A DNA stretch of 64,000 bases from Metridium senile. Lineage: Eukaryota; Cnidaria; Anthozoa; Actiniaria; Metridiidae. The notes under the pieces are model-generated. The model worked only from the letters and a program-made list of their open reading frames with translations. It had not been told where the DNA came from and made no database searches. The stretch spans positions 3,269,936-3,333,935 of the forward strand of contig OX459100.1 of the NCBI GenBank assembly GCA_949775045.1, written 5' to 3'. Below, in pieces: positions 20,387 through 33,289 of the stretch. The stretch's first letter is position 1. Every line of letters begins with the position of its first letter. Position numbers and translations under genes: made by a program.

Positions 20387-20449
20387 CTCTTAAGATTAGC
20401 AGAAAAATCAGCTTATCAGAGACTACAAGTTTGCTGCATGCCGATCAAA

Positions 20450-23400
20450 ATGGACGCTCAATTCTTGTTCACTGTGGTTGTCCTCTTTACCACCTTCGAC
20501 GCTCAAGTTCTTGGTAAGCAAGTTAGAGTGTTTTGGACACGAAAAAACTTGATTTGATAACAATCTATTGTTTCCAAAGCACAGTTAAAACAAATTTTTG
20601 GGGAACTCAGTCCTTTTGTTCGTCGACATTTTGACTTTTGATTTCGATTTGGTCAGCCAAGAAGACGAAAATTAATTAAATTATTTAAGAAAATTGTTTG
20701 TAAGGAAGCTAGAAACCTATTTATTTGCTCATTATTTTGTCTGCTTCATAAAGATGTTGTACTATACACTAAAATGCATACATTTGTCCTATTTTGAACG
20801 AATTCATACTATATACTGTAATTCAAACGGTAAGACCTTACGTTTTAGAACACACGCAATCGACATTTCTGTAAACTGTTTGCCAGAATGTCTGCCAACT
20901 TCATGTTAAAAACGTGGAAAAAAACTGTTTGGCGTTACGGCGTTATTTACTGTAAAAATGGTAACTTATACACCGTAATAAGAGAGTGTTACGTACTGTA
21001 AAAAATGGTTACTTATAAACCGTAAAAAAGAGTGTTACTTACTGTAAAAATGGTTAGTACTTCTACATGTCAAAAAAGAGTGTTACTCACTGTAAAAAGA
21101 ACACTATATTATAAATCAGATCGAAATTGTGAAATACGTTGCCTGTTTTAACCAAGACTGTCAAGGGAAGTGAAAGAACAATAATGCAAAGCTGATCAAA
21201 CCTGTTTACCTAATATTCCCCCAAAAAAAACTCCGAATAAACATCGCTAAATTCAATGAAACTATTCGCGTTAAACAAGATACAAAATACGGCATTCATA
21301 TTCATAATTGTTACGGAAATGAGATTTTACATTTTCAATGTGGAAGTTTAAGCTCGAATTTGACAACCAGATAAGCCTTGTTTGACCTCTCCCGTATCAG
21401 TCCAAAAACATTATTTATTCGATCAATTTTGGACAACATATTCTTTCTTTGTAGAAATTCACTTAGTCTAGTGATTATAAAAAATCGCGCGCGGTGATTG
21501 GTCGAAATATATTATACAATTATCCCCCGAAGGGAAGGTGTTCACCAAAGCGTCGAGGTATACACCTATTTCAACAATCGTTGTCGTAGCCGAAGCTACC
21601 ACACTCTGAAGCCTGCAAAGGATGTCGGTTATTAATTTGTGATTTGTTGCACGTTTTTTAAAAGAAATATTTCTATTTATATCTACCTTGTTATATCTAC
21701 CTATCTACAACTTGTTATGATCATATAACACAAACACGTACAACCAAAATATCCTATGAATAAATCGATAACAAGAGAAGAAATACCAACATCCTTTGCA
21801 GGCTTCAGAGTGTGGACTGTGGCTTTGTTTGCGACAACGATTTTTGAAATAGGTGTATATCCACCACTAGGCACTGACCCTGAAGGGGGATAATTGTTTT
21901 AGTATATACCAAATCAGTAGGATAAAAAAAAACTGTTCAAAAACATATCCACTGGTTTAGTATTTACTATTTCTCGATAATCACCTACAGCGTTTCGCGC
22001 GCTTTCAATAAGAAATTAACAGTTTTTCTTCAAAACAAAAGGCTGGTTATTTTTACCTTTTGAATAATCACAAAACAATTATCCACTTCAACTTCAGACT
22101 CGGTGAATAGTATCGGTGAATAATCATTTTGGCTCCCTCTCGGCGATTATTCACCGATATTCACTGAGCCTTGTTGATATAATAATAATAATTTATTTCT
22201 TCATCGCATTCCATAATATCTCAATGCTTTTACAAATAACAATTACAGGGGAAAAAATGTATTACATTGTTCATAAACATTGTTCAAATAAATAAGCTTT
22301 TAGCTTCTTTTTAAAAACGTTCACAGATCGATGGTGTTTTTCTTGTCTAGTGGCACATATACTGAAAGCTCTCCCATCGTAGCATTTGGTTTTAGTTAGT
22401 CTATATACTGAAATATAAATGGTAATTGACGCAGGAGAAGAGATGACAGATTTTCGACTATATTTACTTAACGAAAATCGCCTAGAAAACGATGTCTATG
22501 AATTAATTATGTGGCAGCATCATTTTATATTATTATTTCTTATGTTTAAATTTTATTATATAAATATGAAAAGCTGAGTTAATATAGTTAATTTTATTAT
22601 TAAGATACAGACAGTTTGCCGTTAAAAATACAATAACATTTATGCCTGTAAATATTAATTGTGCAGCTGTTGATTCACATATCGCCATTTTGTCAGTTGT
22701 TTTGTCATATTTACTTGTCTTTCAAAATTTTACTATCATGCAAGGCACAGATAATGTGACGTTAAAAATACAGTACATTTATGCCCCTAATCGTTAATTG
22801 TGTACGTCACCATTGAAACATGCACATCGCATTTTTGTCTTTGTTTTGGCATATTTATTTGTCTTCCAAAATTTACTTACACGCATACTCAAATCAATGC
22901 ACAGGCAGTCCAAGCAATTCACTTTTACAGTAGAGATATGTGAGGGAAAAATCGATACTTTTTATTGTAATAAATTTGAACATATTTCAATCCTGTGTTG
23001 TTGTTAAACTTATTTGGTGTCATTCTGGGTGGTTTTTGAACGCTTTAGAGCATTTTTTCTTAATGTTTGCCCACCTGTACTTAAATATGGAAAGGCTGGT
23101 CACTCGTGATCGAGATCGCTTGTCTTCGATGGTCGAAAAAATTATGTTTAATCCTTCCTTTGCCTTCAAAATCCCCTCAGCACCATAGATTAATGATCCT
23201 TCTGTCCAGACACCAGCAAAATGTTCATGGATCTCGAGTCAGACCTCACGAAATCATAGATATTGAGCGATTTTCAACGACAATTTTCCTTCAGATGATC
23301 TGTGACCAGCGCTTGATTGACACCGATAACTTCGTAGCCGGGCCTCATTTTGTAAAACTCAATCTGATTGGACGTGTGGTGTGGTGTGGTGTGGTGTGGT

Positions 23401-26400
23401 GTGGTGTGGTGTGGTGTGGTGTGGTGTGGTGTGGTGTGGTGTGGTGTGGTGTGGTGTGGTGTTCATGGCTTCGATGACCGCTGTAAACAATCATCGAGTA
23501 GTAAAGCTAGTGTAAAATACTAACAAAGTAGACTTCTACTCTTAATCATTTTTACACTTACCTGTTTATTGTAATTTTAGAAATATTATTTATATCATTT
23601 GTAACAATGACTGAGAATGAATAAATTGATTGATTGAAACTAATACAATACTTTCTACTTAAGCTCAAAACTCGACTGCGTCTCCCAGTGTGCACGTGAG
23701 CAGTACAATTTCTCCTACGAAAGCTACATCAACACCAGCAATGTCGGCTACTGTCACAGGGACACCAAGTCCTACCACTACTAAAGCACCGGTGTCCACG
23801 ACCAGTACCCCAGCCCCGGGCTTTGGTATGTTTTTATCATTATTGGTAATGACTGAATTGTAATTGCTATGACGATTTAGATATCATTACACTTACACTT
23901 ACATTACATGATTGTGAATACGATTGCCATTGCGATTGCAATTATTCTTGCGATTACAATTATGACTGCGACTAAGACTAAGACTGCGGTTGTGACATTA
24001 TGACTGATCTAATTAGTTATTATAATTCATGCATATAACAGAGACAAGACTTGTAGTGATTCTAAAACTCGAAGAAAAACGTGATGATGACATAAAGGCT
24101 AATCTCACGACAGGGGTAAGAAATGATATCATGATTATCATCATCCATCTTCATTCTTGTTATTATCATCTATTTTCTAATTGATAGCATCGTCGTCATC
24201 TTTATACTCATCACTATCACCATTATTACTACCATCACCATAACCATTACCACTAACATCACCACAACCACTATCTTTACCATAACCATCGCCATCACCA
24301 TCACCGTTATCACTACCATCACCATTACAATCAAAATCACCATCCCCACTATCACTATCTTTATTATTATCATTTCCACATTTTAGCTACGTACCATCAC
24401 CATTGACTATCATCATCATTCCCATCCCATCTTCTTCATCTTCATCATTATCATCATTGTAACTACCTTCACCATTGACTATCATCATTATTATCATTGT
24501 AACTACCATCATTGACTATCATCATTATTATCATTGTAACTACCACCACCATTGACTACCATCATTATTATCATTGTAACTACCATCATTGACTATCATC
24601 ATTATTATCATTGTAACTACCATCACCATTGACTATCATCATTATTATCATTGTAACTACCATCACCATTGACTATCATCATTATCATCATCGTAACTAC
24701 CATCACCATTGACTATCATCATTATCATCATTGTAACTACCATCAGCATTGACTATCATCATTATTATCATTGTAACTACCATCACCATTGACTAGCATC
24801 ATTATTATCATTGTAACTACCATCACCATTGACTATCATCATTATTATCATTGTAACTACCATCACCATTGACTATCATCATTATTATCATTGTAACTAC
24901 CATCACCATTGACTATCATCATTATTATCATTGTAACTACCATCACCATTGACTATCATCATTATTATCATTGTAACAACCATCATTGACTATCATCATT
25001 ATTATCATTGCAAATACCGTCACCATTGACTACCATCATTATTATCATTGTAACTACCATCATTGACTATCATCATTATTATCATTGTAACTACCATCAC
25101 CATTGACTATCATCATTATTATCATTGTAACTACCATCACCATTGACTATCATCATTATTATCATTGTAACTACCATCACCATTGACTATCATCATTATT
25201 ATCATTGTAACTACCATCACCATTGACTACCATCATTATTATCAGTGTAACTACCATCACCATTGACTACCATCATTATTATCATTGTAACTACCATCAC
25301 CATTGACTATCATCATTATTATCATTGTAACTACCACCACCATTGACTATCATCATTATTATCATTGTAACAACCATCACCATTGACTACCATCATTATT
25401 ATCATTGTAACTACCATCACCATTGACTACCATCATTATTATCAGTGTAACTACCATCACCATTGACTACCATCATTATTATCAGTGTAACTACCATCAC
25501 CATTGACTATCATCATTATTATCATTGTAACTACCATCACCATTGACTACCATCATTATTATCAGTGTAACTACCATCACCATTGACTATCATCATTATT
25601 ATCATTGTAACTACCATCACCATTGACTACCATCATTATTATCAGTGTAACTACCATCACCATTGACTACCATCATTATTATCATTGTAACTACCATCAC
25701 CATTGACTATCATCATTATTATCATTGTAACTACCATCACCATTGACTATCATCATTATTATCATTGTAACTACCATTACCATTGACTATCATCATTATC
25801 ATCATCGTAACTACCATCACCATTGACTATCATCATTATCATCATTGTAACTACCATCACCATTGACTATCATCATTATTATCATTGTAACTACCATCAC
25901 CATTGACTATCATCATTATTATCATTGTAACTACCATCACCATTGACTATTATCATTATTATTATTAACAGGTTAAAGGTCTTTACAGTGATGTTGACTA
26001 CAATCTCGAGAATGTGGATATAAAAATGGACGACAAAGAAAAGTGCACAGTAAACATCACTGTCAGGTTTGGTAAAGATCTGAAGTCGACCGATATCGTG
26101 AAAAAGTTTGAAAACGCTAATGAGTCCGGTGCCATCAATACTATCAAAGTAACATTGCAGTCCATCCAAGTCCAAGGTATAGTACATATGGGAATAGTAT
26201 GTAATACACCTATTTCAATAATCGTTGTCACAAGCAGTTTACGGTCCACACTATGAAGCGTGCAAAGGATGACAGTATTTCTTCTCTTGTTATCGATTTA
26301 TTCCTAACATATTTTGGTTGAACGTGTTTGTGTTTTATGACCATAACCAAGCTGTTGCAGTGGTAGATGGTATAACTAATTTTTCTTCAACAAAAAGTGT

Positions 26401-28609
26401 AATAAAGCAGAAATTATATTCATATTACCGACATCCTTTGCAAGCTTCAGAGTGTGGACTGTAGCTTCGGCTGCGACAATGATTACGAAACTGGTGTATA
26501 TAGATCAAACACGGGAAAGAGTATTTTACCCAATATTGATATTAAAATTTCGTGCACTGTACAAAATCTGAGTTTCCCATTGGCTCAAATCGATCACGTG
26601 GTGTGCTGTTGTTCGTCGATAACGCACGCAAAGCGAACTCAATTTTAATTAAGAATGAACCTTTCATTCGTTTTTATCGGCAAATACAGTCACATGACTA
26701 ACGGCGTCGTGCAGTATTTGAAATTTCTCGTTCATTGAACAGTCAGTGCATGCCTGTATTTTCCGATAAAGAACCCACTTCAGTCTCTTATCCCTAATCA
26801 AAATACCGAGAAGCGGTGTGAAATGATGTTAAGGACGCTTTTATAGAGAGTTAACGCGTGAAACTCTTTCGAACGACGCCATTTTGGAACTGTTGGCGAT
26901 GCGACAAACATGCTTCTGATTGGCTTATACTGGTAGGAAGTACGCGCGCGAAATCACCTGGTATGTTGTATCTCCCTGTTTGTGTGGGCTGACATACGGG
27001 TTGTCAAGCATGACATTTTACCTGATCACCAAATATTAACAAGTGTTTTCCGATGTTTACAATTATTTAAATGAGGAGGACTTATCGGACTGCTGTAAAC
27101 CAGCAATTTACAGTCATGCGTGACAACCAGTTACAGTGTTGTTTCTATTTTGTCAAGACCACCAGCATGGCTGCCGTTTCTTTTGTTCAATTCACTTTCC
27201 TGGTACTGAATGCAATCCATCTATATTCTTTGCGCACCACGATTTATTTCATTTATATATTTATTTACAAAATTTGCCAAACTACGTTAGGCAGGGAAAA
27301 CCCACAGAGAGGATCTCTGTAAATGATATTCGGAATGATAATTGTGATGATGATGATAATGATAATATGATAAGATAATTCATACTATGCGTTTTTTACT
27401 TCCAGTCAAAGGTGTTACATTGGAGTACGTGCCTATTGACTGCAAGTCCAAATGTTGCGGTACCGGCGGTCCTATTGATATGAAAAGGACCTGCAAGCCA
27501 GAACTCAAGTGTGTCAATTACCAAGACTTAACCAAGACTGTAAAGGACTGTTCCACAGTCTGCACGAAAGATGAGTGTAGTGGTAAGTAATATATTCAGT
27601 TTGAGCCGCAGGCGAGTCATTGTAAAGCCGTCAATACAGATCGCGGACGCGATTATTGTAGTTGTTGTGTATCACTTTTGAAACACGTTTACTCTAGTTA
27701 CTAATCGTATGTTTCTTTTTTTCTCATATTTCTTTTCCTATTCAAATGTTCTTATTATTATTTTTCAGCTGGAGCGCAATTGCAAATGTCTTTGGTTATT
27801 TTGATCTTTGGCTTCTTTGTGAACTGGTACGTGGGTAATGTGATTATTTCATTCAAGAAGCAAGCAAACAAACAAGCAAATAATCTAACACGCAAATACA
27901 CAAACAAACAAACAAACACTGACAAGCAAGCAAGCAAGCAAACAAACAAACAACAAGCAAACAAGCAAGCAAGCACTGAACAAGCAAACTAACAAACAAG
28001 CAAACAAGCAAACAAGCAAACAAGCAAACAAGCAAACAAGCAAACAAGCAAACAAGCAAACAAGCAAACAAGCAAACAAGCAAACAAGCAAACAAGCAAA
28101 CAAGCAAACAAGCAAATAAAACAAACAAACAAACAAATAAAATAAAAAAACAAGCAAACAAACAAGCAAGCTAGCAAGCAAACAAGCAAAACAAGCAAAC
28201 AAGCAAAACAAGCAAACAAAAAAGAAACTATTTAAAGAAATACCAATAAACAAGCAAAAGAACAAACAAATATAAAAGAGAACGAACTTACAAACAAGCA
28301 AACAAGCAAACAAGCAAACAAGCAAACAAGCAAACAAGCAAACAAGCAAATAAAACAAACAAACAAACAAATAAAAAAAAACAAGCAAACAAACAAGCAA
28401 GCTAGCAAGCAAACAAGCAAACAAGCAAACAAACCGAGCAAACCGAGCAAAAAAGAAAATATTTAAAGAAATACCAATAAACAAGCAAAAGAACACACAA
28501 ATATAAAAGAGAACGAACTTACAAACAAACCAAACATATGCCAATGTTTTAGTAATATAACAACTTTTATTTCTATATCTTTGTCCCTTGCAGGTTGCTT
28601 AAAGAGTAA
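20450..28609 (+). CDS. SEA-like cell-surface protein, gene 2, diverged paralogue (7 coding exons, 251 aa)
   Basis: Exons: 20450-20513, 23664-23825, 24042-24115, 25972-26176, 27406-27582, 27769-27826, 28594-28609; GT/AG junctions and phases are consistent to the TAA stop. The signal peptide is MDAQFLFTVVVLFTTFDAQVLG; an in-frame upstream ATG at 20438 would add four residues, but the lower ATG matches gene 1. Residues 22-75 are a Thr/Ser/Pro stalk in a single exon, whereas gene 1 uses two. Residues 76 to about 168 align with the gene 1 SEA domain only weakly; the cleavage motif position reads E123-K-C-T-V127, so autocleavage is not expected. Residues 169-227 have 8 cysteines (181, 185, 186, 198, 204, 217, 221, 226), seven of which line up with gene 1. 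Residues 232-251 are a hydrophobic tail ending in the same LLKE as gene 1. Intron 3 is mostly a 40-bp satellite. Function unknown; probably a surface or GPI-anchored protein. Confidence 0.8.
20930..21110 (+). repeat. Tandem repeat of about 48 bp ('gtgttac..actgtaaaaatgg')
   Basis: About four drifting units in intron 1 of SEA gene 2. Confidence 0.6.
21561..21857. mobile_element. MITE family 'TACACCTATTTCAA', copy 1
   Basis: The left end reads TACACCTATTTCAACAATCG and the right end is its mirror, followed inward by inverted 'gcctgcaaaggatgt' blocks. Related copies are at 26205, 38938 and, as a half element, 45500 and 48449. In intron 1 of SEA gene 2. Confidence 0.75.
22200..23370 (+). other. 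AT-rich part of intron 1, SEA gene 2
   Basis: No coding signal; overlapping short ORFs look spurious. A short hairpin ('cggtgaataatc' and its mirror) is at 22097-22160. Confidence 0.45.
23374..23462 (+). repeat. (TGTGG)n pentanucleotide repeat, about 18 units
   Basis: A nearly perfect 'gtgtggtgtggt' run about 200 bp before exon 2 of SEA gene 2. Confidence 0.92.
24400..25965 (+). repeat. 40-bp minisatellite, about 38 copies, in intron 3 of SEA gene 2
   Basis: The unit contains 'ctaccatcaccattgac' then 'tatcatcattattatcat'. Variants (tac/tat, gtgtaa/ttgtaa, missing 'cac') are spread along the array and look homogenised. It runs up to the splice acceptor of exon 4 at 25971. ATC/ACC-rich sequence without the 40-bp order extends left to about 24120. 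Confidence 0.92.
26205..26498. mobile_element. MITE family 'TACACCTATTTCAA', copy 2
   Basis: Same termini and inner 'catcctttgca' inverted blocks as 21561. It begins 29 bp after the exon 4 donor of SEA gene 2. Confidence 0.75.
27855..28535 (+). repeat. (AAACAAGC)n repeat, last intron of SEA gene 2
   Basis: Long runs of 'aacaagcaaacaagca' containing a duplicated block of about 240 bp ('agaaatac­caataaacaag' region near 28235 and 28465). The long Leu/Cys/Phe ORFs on the minus strand are artefacts. Confidence 0.9.
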
Positions 28610-28926
28610 GGGACAAGTTCTCCTATACAATGAAGTAGTGCATGATATATGTAGACTAAATGGTATAGGAATTGCTTTGGCTTATATTTGACAGGTAGAT
28701 CAAGCAAAATAATTAACTTAATATTTACATCTTTTTGTAGAGTTTATACATTAGCTTCGTGAAAATAGTTCAGTGCGCTTAGCAGGCCTCAGACTACGAG
28801 ATTCGATATAATTGTTTCAAAGCACTTAAAACCAACGCCTTGTTCACATTATCGACATAAGCATTAGCATACGCAGACGTATTGAAACATTTCTCGAATA
28901 GGTGTGAGAAAAGACAAGTGCGGCTA

Positions 28927-28929
28927 ATG

Positions 28930-28966
<37 letters not shown>

Positions 28967-28968
28967 CG
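28927..28968 (+). repeat. (CAA)n microsatellite
   Basis: About 14 perfect CAA units just after the end of duplication copy B. Confidence 0.95.
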
Positions 28969-29027
28969 TTTTTATTACACCTAGAATTTACAAGAGATTA
29001 CAATTTACAACTATCAAAGCTCAACTG

Positions 29028-29227
29028 AGGCCTCGTCTACACGAATCCGATCCGGCTGAAACCGCATAGAAATATTTGCGTCCACACGAATCCGCGTATC
29101 CGGAGGATTCAAGTAAAAGTATGCGGTTTCGGTGACCGGATTCACTGGATTCGTGTGGACGATAGGCCGATTCGCATCTAAAAGTATGCGGTTTCAAAAG
29201 TATCCGGATCCGTGTAGACGGGGTCTG
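29028..29227. mobile_element. MITE with 'CCTCGTCTACACGAATCCG' ends
   Basis: Left 'cctcgtctacacg' and right 'cgtgtagacggggtc' are mirrored, and inner 'aaaagtatgcggtttc' and 'ggattcgtgtggac' blocks repeat. No clear target duplication. Confidence 0.6.
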
Positions 29228-29447
29228 AGTGTGCGTATGTTGCTTGATATGCTTATGCTTTTGTCGCTAGTGTGAACAAGGATTAAGTCTGTCCATACGA
29301 TATTGCCGCAAACGTAGGAGCCGTAGTAAATCCAAATAGTCATAAAATTACAATCAATAGCGAAGTGATCAGACAACGTACGTAGATCCAAAAGTAGTTT
29401 CTTTGTTCCTGCTACTGATTACTGGTTATAGTAATACTTTACACAAT

Positions 29448-30425
29448 AGAGCGTTTTCGTGTAACTAACTTTTAACAAGCAAATGAGCATGTGTGTAACT
29501 GAAATAACATGCTAATGAGGTGTGCGTGTAGCTATTTGCTTTCCTTTTTCCTTGAGCCACAAGCCACTGAGAAAATCTATAATATTTTCGTTGTTACTGG
29601 TTTTATTTTGATCAGTTATTTTAGCCGAAAGCGCGCGCGACTCACTGAAGCATTTTGCACACCTCGTTAGCATGTTATTTTACACATATGCTCATTCGCA
29701 TGTTAAATGTGCGCTATACGAAAACGTATAAATAACGACAAAACAGAGCCCAAACTGGCAACCCAACAGGAACTGCGAAAAACTGTTTCGATGTTATTGG
29801 ATCTCGGTAGCAGAACCACAAGTTGTGTGTTAAGCGGCGTTTACACGAGCAATTTTTCCTTGGCAAGTATCCTTGACAATTTCCATTGCTCGTGTAAACG
29901 ATCAGCAAGTTTTCATTGACAATTTTATATTGATAAGGTTTCCTTGCTCGTGTAGATGATGAACAAGTTTTCCTTGACAAGTTTAGGTTGTGCCCGCAAT
30001 GCCTTGCAATCAGCGAAGTACTAACATAATATTGGTTCCAGTCCCTTGTCGAGTAAAAGAAACAAAATGGCCTATATTTTGACTGATCGTGCGAAAAGAC
30101 TGGGAACTAATCTCATTAATATTCCTTGCCACATTTTCCTTGTTGTCCGTCTACATGCACGAGCAAATTTCATCCTTGACAATTTTTCCTTGTCAAGGAA
30201 AAGCCAACATGCTAGCTTTTCCTTGTCAAGGAAAAGTTGTTCATTTTACTCCATCTACACGAGCAACTTTTCCTTGTCAAGGAAAAATTGCTCGTGTAAA
30301 CGCCGCTTTAGATCTAATAGAATCAACCAGAGCGCACCTCAATGAAGCACTTTGCTACACGCACACCTCATTAGCATGTTATTTTACAAATTTGCTCATT
30401 CGCATGTTAAAAGTGGGTTTTATTA
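29448..30425. mobile_element. Composite inverted-repeat element ('aacatgctaatgaggtg')
   Basis: 29448-29530 is mirrored at 29650-29725 ('cgttttcgtgta', 'atgctaatgaggtgtgcg'), and a further arm lies at 30345-30420. The element at 29841-30309 is nested inside it. Confidence 0.5.
29841..30309. mobile_element. Nested foldback with 'GCGGCGTTTACACGAGCAA' termini
   Basis: 'gcggcgtttacacgagcaat' at the left is mirrored exactly at 30285-30305. The interior repeats 'ttttccttgtcaaggaaaa' palindromes several times, which may come from expansion of the terminal sequence. Confidence 0.7.
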
Positions 30426-30689
30426 ACACACAACTTGGTTATGTTTAGTCTTACCTACTTTTATATTACTTTTATAGTAATATATAATTACATAATCATT
30501 ACATAAACAGCTATTATATTAATACAGGCGTTGTACAGCCTCAAGGTTGTTTGTAGATTTTTAAATCATATTTCTTATAGTACATGCAGGGTGTGATTAC
30601 GACTTTGATAAATAAATCGTATATTAAATGACAAGCCGCCAGTAAGGGTCTATTGTTTAAGGAAATATATATTCAATCCTTACAAACAT

Positions 30690-31520
30690 TCTCGTAAGCG
30701 ATTAGCTATAATTATAAACGCGATTTTGACTGAAAGTCCGTCTGTTATTTCTGCTTCCATTTTCCCACTTTCATAAGTGACCAGCTCTAGTTTTGACTAT
30801 GATTTTGAAATCTATTTGTTATGTTTTGCCTCCATTTTCCCACTCTCTTAAGCGACCATCTCTAGTTACGACCAACATTTTTATAGCCCGTCTGTTATTT
30901 GTGCGAACATTTTGCCACTCTCATAAGCGACCAGCTCTAGTTTCGACCATGATTTTGAAAGCCCGTTTGCTTATCTGCCACCATTTTGCCACTCCGTAAG
31001 CGACCAGCTTTAGTTACAACCACCATTTTGAAAATCCGTATGTGATTTGTGCGGTCTGTCACACCCTCATAAGCGACCAGCTATAATTACGGCCGCAATT
31101 ATAAAAACCCGTTTGCTATTTCTGCGACCATTTTCACACTCTCGTAAGCGACCAGCTCTAACTACGACCACCATTTTGAAAGCCTGCTTGGTATTTCTGC
31201 GACCATTTTTCCATTCTCATAATCGACCAGCTCTAACTACGTCCACCATTTTGAAAACCTGCTTGGTATCTCTGCCACCATTTTCCCATTCTCATAAGCG
31301 ACCAGCTCTATAACTATGACCACCATTTTGAAAGCCTGCTTGGTATTTCTGCCGCCATTTTGCGACTCTCATAAACAGCCAGCTCTTATAACGACCGCGA
31401 TTTCGAAAGCCCGTCTGTTATTTGAGCGACAATTTTCACAATCTCGTAAACCGCCAGCTCTAAAGAAGACCGCGAATTTTATTTTGTATTCTCGTAAGGT
31501 ACCAACACTAACGTTTGTAG
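30690..31520 (+). repeat. Minisatellite of about 75 bp, about 11 copies
   Basis: Units contain 'cataagcgaccagctcta', 'acgaccaccattttgaaag' and 'gccaccattttcccact', with spacing of 71-78 bp. Open frames of 68-88 aa within it are by-products of the repeat. Confidence 0.85.
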
Positions 31521-31877
31521 TCTAGGGGCTGGTAGGGGTGCGGGGTATGGAGACTTTGTTGATTTACCGTACGGGGAAGGAAAGGGAATGTATAGGAGCT
31601 TTATGATATTTTGGTAGAATTTATTCTTCAGAAAATTTCCTTATTTGCTTTTACACCATCAAATTTGAACTGCCCTATCATTTTTTTTTATATTCAACAA
31701 TATTCATACAGGTCATCTAATTTCTAGTTTAAATAGAGACATATGTTTAAAAACAATACATGCACACATAGAGTTATTATAAAGATAGACTATTATAGTA
31801 GAAAAAGCACGTAAATATAAAACATTATGCGTGCTATGCCGCTTGCTCACTTACCAATGAAATCTAGCAGATCTAGC

Positions 31878-32895
31878 ACCGTTGTTTAGCAAGAGGCGCA
31901 TTTGTACAGGCTAAGCCTCGATTTGTTGTAAAAAAATATTCAAAAATTCCAAGCAAAGCACTGAAAAATGCTATCGCTTGACAATAGCAAACACTAGCCT
32001 CCTCCGCAGGCGTCTCCACCTTGTTTTCTTTTTTTTTTTATTGGGCTTCCTTCCTTCCCTCCCCTCCTGTAACAAACTGCTTTGTACAAATTATATAATT
32101 CGTGTCTTACAATGTTTTACACCGAATCGTTATGGCTTTTTCTACTCTAGTTTAACCGAAGAACAAAAACACGTAGAAAGCGGACATAATCTCCTGCTTA
32201 CAGGGAAAGCAGTTTGTTACAGGAGGGGAGGGGTAAGTATGGTTTGAAAAAGTCCGTTCGAAGCCTGATCGCTTCGCGGTTCGGATTTTAGCGATATCGT
32301 TGAGATACAGCGGTGTTTTTTAGTGAAAGCGTTCGAGTTATGAAAAAAACTTTGGTTTAGTGGAAAGAGTGACTATCGGGCAAAGATAAGCCGAAGGAAT
32401 TTTGTCGAGATTCGTAATTTTGGGCGAGCTAGAAGCGAATTTTTGGAGGCTACCTGGGGCGCGAACTCGTCCGAGTGTGCTACCTCCCCTCTTCTTAGGA
32501 CACTGGGGAACAACAGCCATAACTCACTCAAAATTGAAGGAAATGGCCTGAAACTTCACAGGAATGCAAAGAAAAACACAACACTTAGGTAGACATGTTT
32601 ATTTTTATTGCATTTTAAATATTTCGTCATATTGCTAAAAAAAACGTACAAATGCATAGCTTGGGCTACCTGTGGCGCAGGCCGCCGGAAATGTGTTCAT
32701 TTTTGGCAGGCAACCCCTTCATTTCTTGCCGGGGACCAATTCCCCTCGGTCAAATATGACAAAGGGATCCCATGAGAGGGAAGGGAAAAGGAAAGGGTTG
32801 CCTGGGGAGGAGGCTAAGAAAACACATGAATTTTCGCTGAATCGAGGTTATCCCTGTACAAATGCGCCTTCTGTACAAACAGTACAGCGGTGTTA
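31878..32895. mobile_element. MITE (family 'gcatttg[ct]acaggctaagc') split by a later insertion
   Basis: The left arm 31878-31994 and right arm 32826-32895 share mirrored 'aggcgcatttgtacagg' and 'cctgtacaaatgcgcc'. Related copies are at 50262-50395 and 53806-54022. The TAGCCT element at 31995 was inserted in its middle. Confidence 0.6.
31995..32816. mobile_element. TAGCCT element, 822 bp, near-perfect 9-bp target duplication
   Basis: Starts TAGCCTCCTCCGCAGGC and ends GCCTGGGGAGGAGGCTA. Flanks are AGCAAACAC (31986-31994) and AGAAAACAC (32817-32825), 8 of 9 identical. An internal inverted pair 'tgtaacaaactgcttt' is also present. No transposase ORF. The 9-bp duplication resembles Mutator-like elements, but the superfamily is inferred. 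Confidence 0.75.
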
Positions 32896-32992
32896 GATAA
32901 CACGAAACTGGAGTATTATACTCTTTTATTAGTAATTGGCAAAGGAACCGGAGTTTCCTTCTTACATAATTTCGCTATTTAGTCGCAGTCGT

Positions 32993-33151
32993 ATCAAAGA
33001 TATGCCTATTGTTCTGTTGCAATCTCAACCTGTCAGAAAAAGAAAAAAATCTCGCGCGCTAATCAAAGTCTTATTTTACTTCTCACATGCATACAATATC
33101 ATATATGGTAATGGCATTGTTTTCAAGATTGCATACGGTATTTCTGATACG
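32993..33151 (+). repeat. Dispersed repeat, copy 1 of 2
   Basis: Matches 52287-52442 at roughly 85-90% by eye ('caaagatatgcctattgtt', 'tctcgcgcgctaatcaaag', 'ttttcaagattgcatacgg'). No conserved frame. Confidence 0.75.
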
Positions 33152-33213
33152 TTCCTAGTCTAATCTAGTTGTGATTTGTTTTTCTTGTAAATTGATTATC
33201 ATTGATGGTAATG

Positions 33214-33289
33214 TAGCCTCCTATGCAGCCGCTCCTTTGGGAGACTCGTATTGCGTGACGATACAAAGGAGCGGCTGCATAGGAGGCTA
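33214..33289. mobile_element. 76-bp TAGCCT foldback with perfect 9-bp target duplication
   Basis: TAGCCTCCTATGCAGCCGCT and its mirror pair over about 26 bp, leaving a loop of about 24 nt. Flanks are ATGGTAATG at 33205-33213 and 33290-33298. A minimal relative of the elements at 31995 and 44262. Confidence 0.85.

Larger units (their letters stand above)
17266..28760. repeat. Tandem duplication copy B (carries SEA gene 2)
   Basis: Starts abruptly at the same base as copy A ('gttctagtaaatttgactgc'). Near-identical stretches include 17266-18390 against 633-1710, 19240-19680 against 7555-8160, 20300-20640 against 8405-8760, and 28540-28755 against 15600-15835. Confidence 0.8.

Noticed and set aside
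27900..28350. CRISPR-like spaced repeat
   Set aside because: The 8-bp AAACAAGC units have no unique spacers; it is a eukaryotic simple repeat.
27885..28544. 219-aa Leu/Cys/Phe-rich ORF on the minus strand
   Set aside because: It is a translation of the AAACAAGC simple repeat in the last intron of SEA gene 2.
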